Positions 1 through 10,975 are shown, counted from the stretch's first letter. The stretch: DNA of 64,000 nucleotides from Diphasiastrum complanatum (GCA_029204225.1 CM055102.1:39865063-39929062); one strand, 5' to 3'. Translations and numbers: made by a program. Notes: generated by a model not told the origin, from the letters alone.

Positions 1-2
1 CT

Positions 3-200
3 AAATCCTTACCTAATGATTCATTTGTCAAGCTTAGATCTTCAATTGGAGTGATTAATAAAAGTATTGTTGTTTCAAAGGCTAGATTCGAGGAGGAGCT
101 TGAAAGATTGCCTACATTGGAAAATCTAGCCATTCTCAATATATTTTTGTTAGTCACTTGTATGGCCAAAGTGCCACATGGCAATCTACACCTAATGTAG
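3..200 (+). CDS. copia pol C-terminus (RNase H tail), 5'-truncated by window edge
   Basis: The reading frame is open from the window edge to a TAG at 198-200 and encodes the last 65 residues of a Ty1/copia polyprotein. It includes DSFVKLRSSIGVINKS and LPTLENLAILNIF. The same tail is present on the minus strand near 27,130-27,270, so this is a second copy of the element at 27-30 kb. This copy reads uninterrupted through the point where the other carries a 1.13-kb insertion, so it serves as an empty-site reference. The rest of the element lies left of the window. Confidence 0.85.
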   Translation, partial: KSLPNDSFVKLRSSIGVINKSIVVSKARFEEELERLPTLENLAILNIFLLVTCMAKVPHGNLHLM

Positions 201-645
201 GTTACCACGAGTCAAGAGGAGTGGTTGTGTCCATTTGGTAGTGATTCCTACTTTGTAGGATCTAGGCTAGGGTTTTCACTTTGGGGCAAGAAAGTTGAGT
301 CTACTTCTTTATTACATGCTGGATTATCACCTAACTTTGCAAAGGAAGTGTCTTTTACTTTTCCATTCTCCATTTTTGAGCCTCAAGAGGAAACTCAAAT
401 TTTGTCTCTTTGTATGATGATAGTGATTGATTCCAATGAAACCCAGCTTTGGCACACACAAACCTTTGTCTACAGGCCGTACAACGGCCTGATTTGCACA
501 CGTGTGAACTCGGGATTCAGTTCTTGATCAATGTTTTGATTGTCTCTACTAAGCTAGATCTTGTTTTTGGTTGACTAGTATGTGATAGATTGTTAATCAA
601 GCACACAATCAACCTTGTGGATCTTCTAGGATCCATTTTTGGTCC
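201..645 (+). repeat. copia 3' noncoding / probable 3' LTR
   Basis: This follows the copia stop codon and matches, in reverse complement, 25,418-25,985 next to the other copia copy. A short purine-rich tract (AGAGGAGTGG near 215-225) could be the polypurine tract, with an LTR starting TGTGTCC near 227. The far LTR end was not fixed. Open frames here are non-conserved shadows. Confidence 0.55.
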
Positions 646-975
646 TTAAAGTACTGTACTTTCACATTTTAGAGGAACTAAATTTGATGTGGATGCTTGC
701 GTGCTTCCAAAAAAATAACTAGACAATGTACGAATCAAATTTCCACTCTCCTCAAAGCACTCCCTCATTTCATTTTGTAAATGTGACGGAGTTATGTGCT
801 GAACTACACAAAGGATTTCCTTGACACTGAATAATCTACTTTGTCCTTTGTTTTCAGTTATGAAGACCACAACATTTGAATCATTCTCATCATAATACAA
901 ATCTTTGACTTCTCCAAACATCCTTGACTCTTGAAAGGTGTTATCAAATCTCAATCTAGACATAGTCTGATCCAA
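646..975 (-). CDS. repeated unknown ORF, YYDE family, copy 1
   Basis: This encodes about 109 residues containing the conserved block GEVKDLYYDENDSNVVVF and ITENKGQ, then MRECFEESGNLIRTL. It is nearly identical to the C-terminal part of the ORF at 24,900-25,415 and more distantly similar to the ORFs at 35,900-36,250 and 39,780-40,136. It lies antisense to the copia fragment beside it, and the same arrangement recurs at 25 kb. The block resembles the middle of a BAH domain (GxI..Y.D.D....F), but the match is weak and the family is not confidently identified. Upstream sequence is cut by the next repeat near 976, so the copy is truncated. Confidence 0.5.
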   Translation of the reverse strand: MDQTMSRLRFDNTFQESRMFGEVKDLYYDENDSNVVVFITENKGQSRLFSVKEILCVVQHITPSHLQNEMRECFEESGNLIRTLSSYFFGSTQASTSNLVPLKCESTVL

Positions 976-1307
976 ATACCCAGAACTAAATTGCTATGGA
1001 TGCCCTGTCTGTACAACCACCATTATCAACTCTTTCTGGCACTGAACCGTTCTTCAATTCACTAAGAATTGCTCCCGTTGTCAGTATTTCTTGTGGGCTG
1101 TCCCATAGCCTACCTGCTATGGAATTTTCTTAACTTTGATTCTGCAAATTGGCTTCGTATGCACTGATCAAAGGGCTTTGCGTCACCGATCACCCCAGAC
1201 CATGCTGTACCCCGTACGGCGTCCTTACCATTGCTCGGTTCTGATGCTACCGTCGATGGAATCACTCTTCCAAGAGCTTCGATCGTGCACGTTCCTCCAC
1301 AGCCTGA
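976..1307 (-). mobile_element. copia leader / gag start fragment
   Basis: On the minus strand this follows a primer binding site and corresponds to untranslated leader and the beginning of gag. A 70-codon frame at 1110-1322 runs through it, but the remainder carries stops. The segment is repeated at 7,800-8,125 with only scattered differences, so both derive from one rearranged element. Confidence 0.55.
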
Positions 1308-1322
1308 GGGCTCTGATACCAA
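1308..1322 (-). promoter_or_regulatory. retroelement primer binding site (Met-tRNA type)
   Basis: On the minus strand the sequence reads TTGGTATCAGAGCCC, the usual initiator-methionine tRNA complement found just inside copia 5' LTRs. The equivalent site is deleted in the copy near 8,130. Confidence 0.8.
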
Positions 1323-1750
1323 GTTAACATTCTATGCGGAAATTCTGATCTACTGGAGAGGGCAGATTAGAGATGCAATCACTGACTGATTGCCAACCAT
1401 CGAAACCATAAACAACATCCACAAGTAACAAAGTGATGGAGGAGCTCACATAAAGCAAAGAGGTTACAAAGCAAAAGCATCTTTATTACAAAGAGACTAA
1501 TACATATACAAGTAAAGGTCCCCTTCGCATGGGGACGCCACGTGGCATAGACCTAATAAATGCATGAAATTAACTATTGGCCTCTACGTGGCATTTTAGG
1601 CTATATACAGGTAAACTCCCGTTATCGGCCCGGGACAAGCCCACGGGCTCACTTCTTAACTAAAGCCTACTAAACTGAAACAATACATAACTGTAAACTA
1701 CAATTAGAGTTGAGCTTATTGTTTCTAGCTTTAAAAACATCCTGACCACA
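1323..1750 (-). repeat. copia LTR, copy 1
   Basis: This lies between the integrase fragment and the primer binding site, with a TATA-like GTATATAG near 1,610 on the minus strand and an AATAAA signal near 1,475-1,500. It starts TGTGGTCAGG and ends at GTTAAC immediately before the binding site. It is repeated at about 8,127-8,545. An LTR flanked by integrase on one side and a primer binding site on the other suggests a tandem element pair that lost internal sequence. Confidence 0.6.
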
Positions 1751-1775
1751 CCTTTCTGGTGGTTTTTCTTGTCTG

Positions 1776-2580
1776 TCAGATCTTCTCACAATTGGTTTTG
1801 AGTTCTGATTCGAGCTTTTCTACTGGAATTTGAGCTGGTGATTCGAGTTTGTCATGCACTTGATCTTGACCTCCCTTTGAATCTGGTAATTCTCTTTCAT
1901 CTTCTGCTTGTTTTTCTTCTATCCTCGTCGGTAGCTCATAATAGTTTTTGAGAATTTCATAGCCGACTAGATCACTATCTGCTATGTATTTTGACTCATC
2001 AAATTTGACATCTCGAAAAACTTTCATCTTGCCAGTTTTGGGTACATGGACACGATAATATGATGAATGTAACTCGAATCCTACCAGAAAACCTTGTTCT
2101 ATCTTTTCATCATGTTTCTTTCTCAGCTTATCTGGTATGTGCATATACATTGAGCATCCAAATGTCCGAACATGTGCTAGATTTGGCTTCGACTTCCACC
2201 ATATCTCATGAGGAGTTTTATCTGGTATTCGAGATTTTAGAATACAATTATGAAGATAATTTGATGTAGCCACTGCTTTTGCCCACAACTGTTTTGGTGC
2301 CTTCGCATGAGCCATCATCCACCTTGCAACTTCCATCAGTGTACAATTTCTTCGTTCAGCTATTCCATTGTGCTGAGGTGTGTAAGATGCAGTCTTTGTA
2401 TGCATAATACCTTGATCAGTACAGTATGCCTTAAATTCGTTGGAGATGTACTCACCTCCACGATCTGTGCGAATCTACTTCATTTTATTGCTTGCAACCC
2501 AATTCGTATACTCAACGAATTTCTCGAAAGCTTCAGATTTAGTACGAATAAAGTATACCACAACGAACTTGCTGACTTGA
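1776..2580 (-). CDS. copia integrase C-terminal half
   Basis: Minus-strand translation gives the integrase core end and C-terminal region. SYTPQHNGIAERRN carries the catalytic Glu motif, followed by KPNLAHVRTFGCSMYMHIP and GFLVGFELHSSYYRV. Upstream, in other frames, are IRTDRGGEYISNEF and AFEKFVEYTNW, so the frame is broken by a stop near 2,478. Downstream the sequence goes to an acidic linker and then an LTR, so reverse transcriptase and RNase H are missing. Close copies lie at 8,560-9,290 (minus) and 15,810-16,577 (plus). Confidence 0.85.
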
Positions 2581-2584
2581 ATTG

Positions 2585-2900
2585 CTTTATAAAATGAGTA
2601 ATCATTAACAATTATATGAATTAATTTTCTAGGAAGTGCAGAAGCACACTAAATATCGTTACATGTGGACGTAATACAAAATATTGTTCATACCAGTTCT
2701 ATTGTGGCAGGATGTTACAAACCCTTATGTCAAGTGATTTTGGGTAGGATTGTATGATAATTTTTATAATGGGTACTTGGAAAATGCTATGTATACCCGA
2801 TTTCATTATAGTTTAGCAACTAGATTAACTGTAGCACATAAGTTGCGATTATATTACAGGTTGTGTGCATAGCTTGTGGTCGTACGATGATGTTGTTACG
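2585..2900 (+). repeat. fragment of ORF X repeat, N-terminal part
   Basis: This shares sequence with 32,925-33,240 (plus) and, inverted, with 15,480-15,790 and 44,155-44,480. A broken plus-strand frame reads YDNFYNGYLENAMYTRFHYS, and its pattern is conserved in the other copies. The junction with the copia integrase at about 2,580 is the same as at 15,800, so the two elements were joined before duplication. Confidence 0.6.
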
Positions 2901-3350
2901 TTCCTAGATCTAAGATGACTAGATTCAATGCATCTCTAGTAACCAATTAGAGTAGGTCCAAATTCGACCTTGTCAACTTGCCTAAGTTGTCAAAAATAGT
3001 AAATCCACTATTATTGGGCCTTATTAACTTTATAAAGTCTATTTCTAAGATAAAAATGCATATTGGCGTCAGAATTATCAAATAAAATCAACTTGACTAA
3101 GCTATACTAGTAGATATTGATTCACACCTCAACTAGTTGTACCACACAACTTTGATATAAATTCAGAATAATCTCCATCTTAAGTAAGACCTTTCTATGG
3201 TTTTATAATAGCTTTCATAATTGATATACATAATAGTGTCCACATTAGATGCTTCACAATTTCTTACATCAATTTTACATATCAAGATGTAACTAGAACA
3301 TAAAAAACCTAATAGAATGTAAATGGAATGATTCCTCCATGCTTTTGTTG
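2901..3350. other. AT-rich spacer, no gene seen
   Basis: I find no long or conserved reading frame. A 63-codon minus frame at 3163-3354 has no recognisable motif and is probably chance. Confidence 0.5.
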
Positions 3351-3359
3351 CCAAAGATT

Positions 3360-5640
3360 CTTATGAAGTACCATGTGTCCCTAATAAACTATGTCTCAGT
3401 AGAGCTTAACCTCAGGATGAGGGAGTTGGATGATGCTATAAGAGAGAATGCCTATAGTCTTCTTTCCAAAAAGATAATGAAATATGCATAGTGATACTAT
3501 TAGCGGGCATTTGATTTGCAATAGCTTTTGTCTAGCTCAAGTATTAGTTTGTGTGTGCACTATTTGCTCTTATTCTCAAGGTAATTGATATTACGTTACA
3601 ACATTTCTTTCTTAAGCTAGTTGGATTTCCTATTGTGTTTTTGTCACCCTAGATACAAGTAGATTAATTAACTTTTCTATACTTTTTGCTCTTGTCACCA
3701 TCTTCACATATTGTTCTATTAAAGTGATAAAGAACTTTTTAATGAACTTAATTCATCAATTTAGATACATAAGCCTTCTATCTTAAATATTTAACTTGGA
3801 ATACATGTCAATGAGGTTGATTCTTTACAATGGATTCTTGTTCATGCCTAATCACTGCTTATACGACATCTCATCTACAAAGCAGGATATTTGACTAACA
3901 TAAAAAAACATTATGGCTTTTCCACATTCATTTGACATTACACCCTAATAATTTCACAACTTTCCACATACAGAGCGCAACTATTTCCTTTCGGTCCATA
4001 GTGCATCACTTTCGCATATAGACCGTAATCACTATCCTTTGATTCGCTATTGCTTCTGTATCTACCGTAATAAGACCGCTTCTAGACTGCAATCATTTCC
4101 TTTGTGGTTGCCTTTGGTTCATCCAACTTCATCTCAAACCGTAATAGACCGTAACCATTGGCTTGGTGGTTGCCTTCGGTCTTCTTTCATCCAAAATTGC
4201 AACTTGCTATCTTGTCACCAAATCATCTTCACATATTGTCATATTAAAGTGATAAAAGGACTTTTTTATGAATTTAATTCATCAATTTAGATATATAAGC
4301 CTTCTATCTTAAATATTTACTCTTGGAATAGATGTCAATGAGGTTGATTCTTTGCAATGGATTCTTGTTCATGCCTAATCATTGCTTATATGACATCTCA
4401 TCTACAAAGTAGGATATTCGACTAACATGAAAAAACATTATAATTTTTCCATGCTCAATCTATATTAAAAGTGTTCCCATATTCTCCATAGATATCTATG
4501 ATAAATGATTATCAAGCAACATTCATCCTATCACAACATGCTATGTCTCCAATGTAGACATGAAATGCTCTCTCAATTTGTTTTATGAACAATGAACTTA
4601 CACTACATACTATATTCTACATGCATGATTTTGATGACTGGAGGTCTCATGTTATGATTATGATATGCAATGTGCTATTTAACTATTGAAATGCATACCA
4701 TGATTTTTTAAGCGACAAATACAAAGCAATATATTCAGTGATCATAATCACAACAAATGTTGCAGCTCATGTGATGCCCTAGCTAAATTTTTTTTATTGA
4801 ATTATCTTCTGAGAAAAATCTCTCATTCGAGAGTACACCTCTTTAAAAGCATTTGTACTGGATCTAATGCATTAAATGCAGTCAATCTCCTCACAATCTT
4901 CAAAGAAGATCACTAATCTCTCTCACATAATCACGAGTATTCATAGCCATTTCATCTTATGCAATCATAAGCTCTATGTTTGGCACGATTGTAAATTCTC
5001 TCATGCACGGTGTTCTTCCAGCCTTATGGATATATCTCTTCTCTACACCCCTCATTCTGACCTCTTAGGTCATTCACCATGGTTCACTCGAGCTAACACA
5101 CAAATATATGTTGCTCTAATTTTGTGATCTTGAAGAGGTGGGAGCCGTTCTCAAGTTTTTAATCAGATTCGTACCATTCTTTCTTCTAGAAAGAAAACTT
5201 TATATTTGGAACATGAAAGGTGATGTTTCAAGTTAAAAATCTAACTAGCCCATGCAAACTTTTGACAAAAAACACAATTTGCATTAACTTCTCCAGGCAT
5301 ATCGGTCATATTGTGCTTGATACAAACAACATAAATTTGATGTTTGCCATGCATCAACATGAAATAAATCATTTGAGATATCATACTTAATGTAGAATTT
5401 AATTGTGAACTTGCTAAAATTACACTATGTGTGTTATATATGCATCCCTTAGTCCACTAGCATTAGATGGTAAACAAGATATCCATATTTAAAATTTCTT
5501 ATCATTGTAATTTTGTTACACAAAGGCATTGACACAAATTTCTTGAATGAAAAACATGAGTATCAAAGGCTGCTGGATATAACAAAGTAACTAGCTATTT
5601 TTAAATCTGGATTGCCTTGGAATTATGGATTAAAGCCATG
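3360..5640 (-). repeat. anonymous repeat R2, short copy
   Basis: The reverse complement matches 16,870-19,620 over most of its length, and a portion also matches 41,250-42,065. Landmarks are the outer segment with ATTAGTTTGTGTGTGCAC, an internally duplicated block (3,780-3,900 and 4,290-4,440) and a few units of a roughly 60-bp minisatellite near 4,030-4,200. No transposase, reverse transcriptase or long frame was found. It could be a non-autonomous element or a retroelement untranslated or LTR region. Confidence 0.65.
4030..4200 (-). repeat. minisatellite, contracted allele (about 2-3 units)
   Basis: On the minus strand the unit contains GGCAACCACCAAG and CGGTCTATTACGGTTTGA. The homologous place in the long R2 copy (18,425-18,900) holds about seven units, so the array expanded or contracted after duplication. 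Confidence 0.6.
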
Positions 5641-5912
5641 TTCCTGCAATAAAGCCATGAGTTTTTGTTCACACATACCCTTATAATTTTAGAAAGTGAT
5701 TTTAAACTTGTATTCTAAGGAATCGTATGAGTATGTCCTTTTATAAATCAAACATATGCAGAAATCGATTCCATTCAGCTATCTAAAGCCTTGCGCATGC
5801 GACCATATATATCAGATCTTTTTAGGTATATACATATATATATAAAAGCAGTCGGTCCCAACTTTAGCTTCGGATGTTGCTAGCTAGATTTACCATTCCT
5901 CCAGTTACGGCT
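5641..5912. other. region 3' of the TPD1-like gene
   Basis: This AT-rich sequence contains a TA-rich tract near 5,825-5,845. No conserved frame was found. It probably holds the 3' untranslated region of the minus-strand gene beginning at 5,913. Confidence 0.4.
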
Positions 5913-6950
5913 TCACGTATAGACAAAGTCCGCAGATTTCAGCCGTATACTATACATGTACTCGTTTGCATAAACAATACGAATAATTCGAAATCGTCGA
6001 AGAGGTTTCCCATCTAAGACGAGGCAATTGTCGGTACTGCAGCGACGGAAAATTTTGGGATCCACCAGGTTGTATGATGAGAATTGGCCGCAATAGACAA
6101 GAACATTATACGGCCACATGGTCTTCTTTGACCGGCAAGTATTCACTATCTCCAGTGCAAATTCAGGGATCCCATCTGCACTAAAGCCTAAATAGTGCTG
6201 AGAGATTCTAATATCTTTTCCCGAACATACGTAGTGACCTGTAGGTTGCAGTAAAGAGGAGCTTATACTCAAACGCATGGATTAGAGCTCACTCTCAAAA
6301 TATATCACTATATCGGGAATATCAAGAACCCACGTGATATGCTTTTGCGACTGTTGAATTTATGTGAGGTTTGGATCGAATAAGGTGGTTACCTGATGTA
6401 TGACGCGCCGAGCGGTTTGCATCTTTGCTGTGTATCGCGTCGTCAGAAGTTGAGTTGAAGATGCTTCCTATCGGAGCTTGCCTATTCATACCTGCAAAAC
6501 CTTCGTGGATTGAAATATTCCAGGAACCTAGTTCGGAAATGACAGATAGAGGTACCAATATGATGATGGCAGCAAACTTATCAACTACGTCACGTTGGCA
6601 TTATCAATGAAAACCTACACAAAAATTATCCCCATGTCCAACTGCACAGCAGGCATGTTAATGAGCTCCAACTATTATAGCAGCAAAATCTGTATATCAG
6701 GCCGAACCTAAATTCAAAGTCGGAAGCAATACATAACTTAAAAAATTTCCATATGAACAGCTCAGAGGAATCGTGAAACAAATACCAACAACAAGCATGA
6801 CCACGTAGATTTTAATATATGAATAGTAGTAGCAAACGAAAAGTGCATACCAGGCATAGTATCAACGGCTGGAGAGGCAGTATTAGACAAGCACAGAAAG
6901 ATGACGGGAACAGCAGCAGACGCTGCTAAATGCATACCCGAGTTCCGCAT
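5913..6950 (-). CDS. TPD1-like small secreted protein, three exons
   Basis: Proposed exons are 6950-6851, 6584-6393 and 6238-5913. All introns are GT-AG and phase 1, and the joined frame is open for about 205 residues. Exon 1 (Met codon 6950-6948) encodes a signal-peptide-like stretch, AASAAVPVIFLCLSNTASPA. The C-terminal 100 residues follow the TPD1 family pattern: CSGKDIRISQ, GIPEFALEIVNTC, YCGQFSSYNLVDPKIFRR, DNCLVLDGKPL and IVYANEYMYSI. In flowering plants TPD1 is a secreted cysteine-rich ligand of the receptor kinase EMS1/EXS that controls anther cell fate; an apoplastic ligand role here is inference. Oddities: the usual second Cys of the CxxxC-like segment is replaced (TCRSKKTMW) and the final Cys is absent (KSADFVYT). 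The start, and whether exon 1 is joined as drawn, need transcript support. This is the only clear host-type gene in the retroelement mass. Confidence 0.72.
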
Positions 6951-7277
6951 GTTATAAGCAAGATCCATAGATTCGGTGATCGACTGTGACAGCACAGATG
7001 CAACTCTACTATCATGCAAAGAGAAGATTAGAGTATGTAAGAACAAGCTCACGAGCGTCGTCAACTATCAGAAAGCACTGACTGTAAAGGCCAAAGAACG
7101 AAGAGCGGCTTCAGCTGCTGCTGTTTAAAAAGAAAAGAGTGAGGGAAGGCCACGCAAATTAGATAAGGTTTAATAATGAATGCCACTCTAAAAGCATCGC
7201 CATATGCGCCATACGTCATTTTCTTCAGCTTATCACAAGGTTGATCTAAGCCACGTGGTAGGCACTTTAACCCAAGC
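6951..7277 (-). other. upstream region of the TPD1-like gene
   Basis: This lies between the proposed start codon and a retroelement junction at about 7,278. Two minus-strand open stretches extend through it (7064 and 7303 starts), but they have no family signature and are probably leader or promoter sequence. An in-frame earlier Met (MDLAYN, about 18 bases upstream of the chosen start) is possible. Confidence 0.35.
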
Positions 7278-7690
7278 AAATTCAATGTATAAATTGTTAA
7301 CAAAAATACTACCTACAGCAGAAGATTAATGCATGCTATGAATTAATGCATTCCACATTAAGCAAGAACGAGTGATCTTCAGACACCAAAGCAAAAAAGA
7401 ACGCATAGCATGTCTCGTCAAAATGATACATATATATATACTGCCTGGCTCATACGTGGCCTACACCTTCACGGCAGCCGTGGTGTATCAATCACAACGG
7501 AAATAATGTTATGAATTGGAAATTTTATTGCCATCATAAACGCACTTGTCTTTGCTCATCAATCACATCCTCAAAAGTAGAAAATGGTCACTCTATGAGA
7601 TGTCATATATTGGGTGGATGCAAAGTCTATCAACTAACCATCTTGTTTCTCATCCAAAGAAGCTAGAAAGAGTTCAGCATTGTTTAAACC
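7278..7690 (-). repeat. retroelement fragment shared with 29,750-30,110
   Basis: This is nearly collinear with 29,750-30,110, including TTTATACATTGAATTTG (residues IYTLNL of the copia pre-integrase region on the minus strand) and a downstream untranslated block with ATACATATATATATACTG. One insertion here broke the region 5' of the TPD1-like gene. Confidence 0.6.
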
Positions 7691-7799
7691 ATCACACTTA
7701 TTCTCTTTAGCAAAGTTGTCGATCTCCTTATCCTAAAGCTTGCCCTTCTTAATATCAAAGTTTTGTTTGTAGTAAATTTTGTCCTAAACTTTTGCAGTT

Positions 7800-8126
7800 G
7801 TTTCTGATCCAAATACAGAGAACCCACTTGCTATGGATGCCCTGTCTGTACAACCACCATTGTCAGCTCTTTCTGGCACCGAACCGTTCTTCAATTCACT
7901 AAGAATTGCTCCCGTTGTCAGTATTTCTTGTGGGCTGTCCCATAGCCTGCCTGCTATGGAATTTTCTTAACTTTGATTCTGCAAATTGGCTTCGTATGCA
8001 CTGAATCAAAGGGCTTTGCATCACCGATCACCCCAGACCATGCTGTACCCCGTACGGCGTCCTTACCATTGCTCGGTTCTGATGCTACCGTCGATGGAAT
8101 CACTCTTCCAAGAGCTTCGATCGTGC
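7800..8126 (-). mobile_element. copia leader / gag start fragment, copy 2
   Basis: This is a close copy of 976-1,300. The 35-50 bases holding the primer binding site in copy 1 are missing here. The sequence jumps from GATCGTGCAC directly into LTR sequence, so this LTR could not prime reverse transcription from that site. Confidence 0.55.
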
Positions 8127-8545
8127 ACCTATATGGAAATTCTGATCTAGTGCAGAGTGCAGATTAGAGATGCAATCATTGACTGATTGCCAACCATCGA
8201 AACCATGAACAACATCCACAAGTAACAGAGTGATGGAGGAGCTCACATAAAGCAAAGAGGTTACAAAGCAAAAGCATCTTTATTACAAAGAGACTAATAC
8301 ATATACAAGTAAAGGTCCCCTTTGCATGGGGACGCCACGTGGCATAGACCTAATAAATGCATGAAATTCACTATTGGCCTCTACGTGGCATTTTAGGCTA
8401 TATACAGGTAAATTCCCGTTATTGGCCCAGGACAAGCCCACGGGCTCGCTTCTTAACTAAAGCCTACTAAACTGAAACAGTACATAACTGTAAACTACAA
8501 TCACAGTTGAGCTTACTATTTCTAACCTTAAAAACATCCTGACCA
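8127..8545 (-). repeat. copia LTR, copy 2
   Basis: This is a near-identical counterpart of 1,323-1,750, with the same TATA-like and AATAAA landmarks. Differences are scattered substitutions plus loss of the extreme 3' end and the primer binding site. Confidence 0.6.
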
Positions 8546-8559
8546 CACCTTTCTAGTGG

Positions 8560-9290
8560 TTTTTGTTGTCTGTTAGATCTTCTCACAATTGGTTTTGAGT
8601 TCTGATTCGAGCTTTTCTACTGGAATTCGAGCTGGTGATTTGACACTGTCATGCACTTAATCTTGACCTCCCTCTGAATCTGGTAATTCTCTTTCATCTT
8701 TTGCTTGTTTTTTTTCTATCGTCATTGGTAGCTCATAATAGTTTTTGAGAATTTAATAGCTGACTAGATCACTGTCTGCTATGTATTTCGACTCATCAAA
8801 TTTGACATCTCGAAAAACTTTCATCTTGCCAGTTTTGTGTACATAGACACAATAATATGATGAATGTAACTCGAATCCTACCAGAAAACCTTGTTCTGTC
8901 TTTTCATCATGTTTCTTTCTCAACTTATCTTGTATGTGCATATACATTGAGCATCCAAATGTCCGAACATGTGCTAGATTTGGCTTCGACTTCCACCATA
9001 TCTCATGAGGAGTTTTATAGGGTATTCGAGAGTTTAGAATACAATTATGAAGATAATTTGATGTAGCCACTGCTTTTTCCCACACTTGTTTTTGTGCCTT
9101 CGCATGAGCCATCATACACCTTGTAACTTCCATCAGTGTACAATTTCTTCGTTCAGCTATTCCATTGTGCTGAGGTGTGTAAGATGCAGTCTTTGTATGC
9201 ATAATACCTTTATCAGTACAGTAAGCCTTTATTTCGTTGGAAATGTACTCACCTCCACGATCTGTGCGAATCTACTTCAGCTTATTGCGT
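8560..9290 (-). CDS. copia integrase C-terminal half, copy 2
   Basis: Translation parallels 1,776-2,580 (SYTPQHNGIAERRN, TFGCSMYMHI, GFLVGFELHSSYY), with a stop shortening the acidic linker near 8,753. At about 9,285 it is cut and joined to ORF X sequence (ATTGGCATGGGCGG), a different breakpoint from copy 1. Reverse transcriptase and RNase H are absent. Confidence 0.8.
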
Positions 9291-9940
9291 ATTGGCATGG
9301 GCGGTTTCACAGGGCAAAATGAAGGTAAACAATTCCGACGGGGTTGAAATCTTAACATGAAGTTCTATGTTTTTTGTGGCGGAATATTTTTATGAAACTG
9401 AGCAATGTTTTAAGGCACACAATGACGTACATTATAGTACCAATCAAAGACAGGCCAAGTTTAAACCTTGGCTGGCCGAAGAATGTCATAATTTTGACAC
9501 CTTATACACAGTGATAGTGAAATATGTGGATGATTCATATCCACTATTATGAAGGATATATTGTCATTGGGAGGAGGATTTTCAGCAGTGAGTACACACC
9601 AATCACCATTGAATGGCTGAACAAACTAATGCTGACAAAGCAAACACCACGATTGGTATCAGGCATCATAGATGATTATTAGAATCGCTTACGGAAGCCA
9701 TTGCAGTATGGATTGACCACCCCCTCACCAAAACCAAGGGTTTGGACATCACCACCTATGACGGTGAGATACAAACCAATTACGATCGATGCACAGGGCA
9801 GAGGTGAATCTGTGACTCATTGTTTAGGAATGCATACATCAAGTGAAAGTGAGAGTGAACACAATAGCAAAGACGTCAAAAATAGGAAGCGACAGAAGAA
9901 AGCTGGGAGATAAACTCGGGTTTTCCCGCCGGAAAACATG
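9291..9940 (+). pseudogene. ORF X, truncated copy
   Basis: This contains the middle and end of the unknown ORF X. Frames read FFVAEYFYETEQ, FDTLYTVIVKYVDDSYPLL, then LTTPSPKPRVWTSPPM, ITIDAQGRGES and the Ser/Glu-rich SSESESEHNSKD before a basic KNRKRQKK. Relative to 33.2-34.1 kb it lacks an internal stretch (9,587 jumps to ACACCAATCACC) and has stops, so it is defective. It ends directly before an LTR starting TGTTAGGCC. Confidence 0.65.
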
Positions 9941-10680
9941 TGTTAGGCCTTTTTGGCCATAACTATGGACATTGTAAATATGTGGTTGTTAATGTAAGTG
10001 TAGGATTGTTGGTTATGTAATTGGAGTTTTATTTACATAAAGATGTAATTATGTTGTAAGGTCTTGATGTTAGGAGACGTCATGGTAGGACATTTATGAA
10101 GTTAAAGTTGATAGGTTAGTTAACGTTTAGTCATATTCGGGAGGAACCCGAACAGTTCGTAAGTGACCACAAGGTCATCAATTGTGGTTTCCATGCAATC
10201 TCTATGTGAAGCTGAACCGACCACTTGCGGTCATTACGAAGGGTTGCGATATTGGATTGCAGTATCCTCACAAAAATATAAATAAGACATTTGGAGCCAG
10301 ATTGGGGGCTTTTGGATTTTACACTATTTAGGCAGTAGTGTTCAAAAGACTAAGGGTGAGAGCCAAGCATTTTAAATGTTCAGTAATCCCGATTCTATAT
10401 TGTACTGCAAGCAGCAAGATGAATTTTCTTGCCTAAGACCTCTTAGCAGTGGCAATGTTACCTCTGTTTGCTGTTTAGTCTGTAATTTTAGGTGTTTGGA
10501 AATGTTGACTATGTTTGCTAGTCAGCCTATAACTTTAGGTGTTTTGCACTCGACTATGGAATGCAATTGAGCAGTGTTATTCCTTGTATCTACATATTCT
10601 TGTGATGGTTAGTTCTGGGTTCTATAATAGCGATGTTTAATTAATTGGTTGTTCTGTACTATTGCAATGGACTACGGTGG
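9941..10680 (+). repeat. gypsy-type LTR following ORF X, copy 1
   Basis: This begins TGTTAGGCCTTTTTGGCC and carries a TATA-like TATAAATAAG near 10,278. It is truncated at about 10,680, where copia RNase H sequence starts. Other copies are at 13,945-14,708 (minus), 34,112-34,885, 37,899-38,665 and 50,040-50,765 (minus). The last one is followed by a gypsy gag, which assigns the family. Confidence 0.65.
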
Positions 10681-10975
10681 TACTAATCTTGGCTTAAGAG
10701 CCTACAGTGACTAGATTTTGCAGGTGACAAAGTGGATAGGAAATCAACAAGTGCTTTTTCCACCCTTCTATGTGATGGCGTAGTGTCATGGCTTTCCAAA
10801 AAGGAAAGTTTGTAAATGAATAGCTTGATACTCCTTTTGTTGTAGGATCCACATTTGAATCTTTACGGCCTTCATTCAAAGTTCTAGATTCTTTTCTATA
10901 GTGCTTTCCTCTTTGTTGAGTTTTGGCACAGACATGCGCTTTGTAAGCTTCTTGTCAAAAATAACATATGAATTG
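10681..10975 (+). mobile_element. chimera: copia RNase H fragment joined to YYDE ORF start
   Basis: Bases 10,681-10,800 match the plus-sense of the copia RNase H region also seen inverted at 27,555-27,640. At about 10,800 the sequence switches to the reverse complement of 24,895-25,050, reading NEGRKDSNVDPTTKGVSSYS on the minus strand. The same two sequences flank each other at larger distance at 25-27 kb, so this is a deletion derivative of that arrangement. Confidence 0.6.

Noticed and set aside
2060-2597. Plus-strand frames opposite the copia integrase
   Set aside because: They are shadows of the minus-strand integrase and recur identically wherever the integrase copy occurs.
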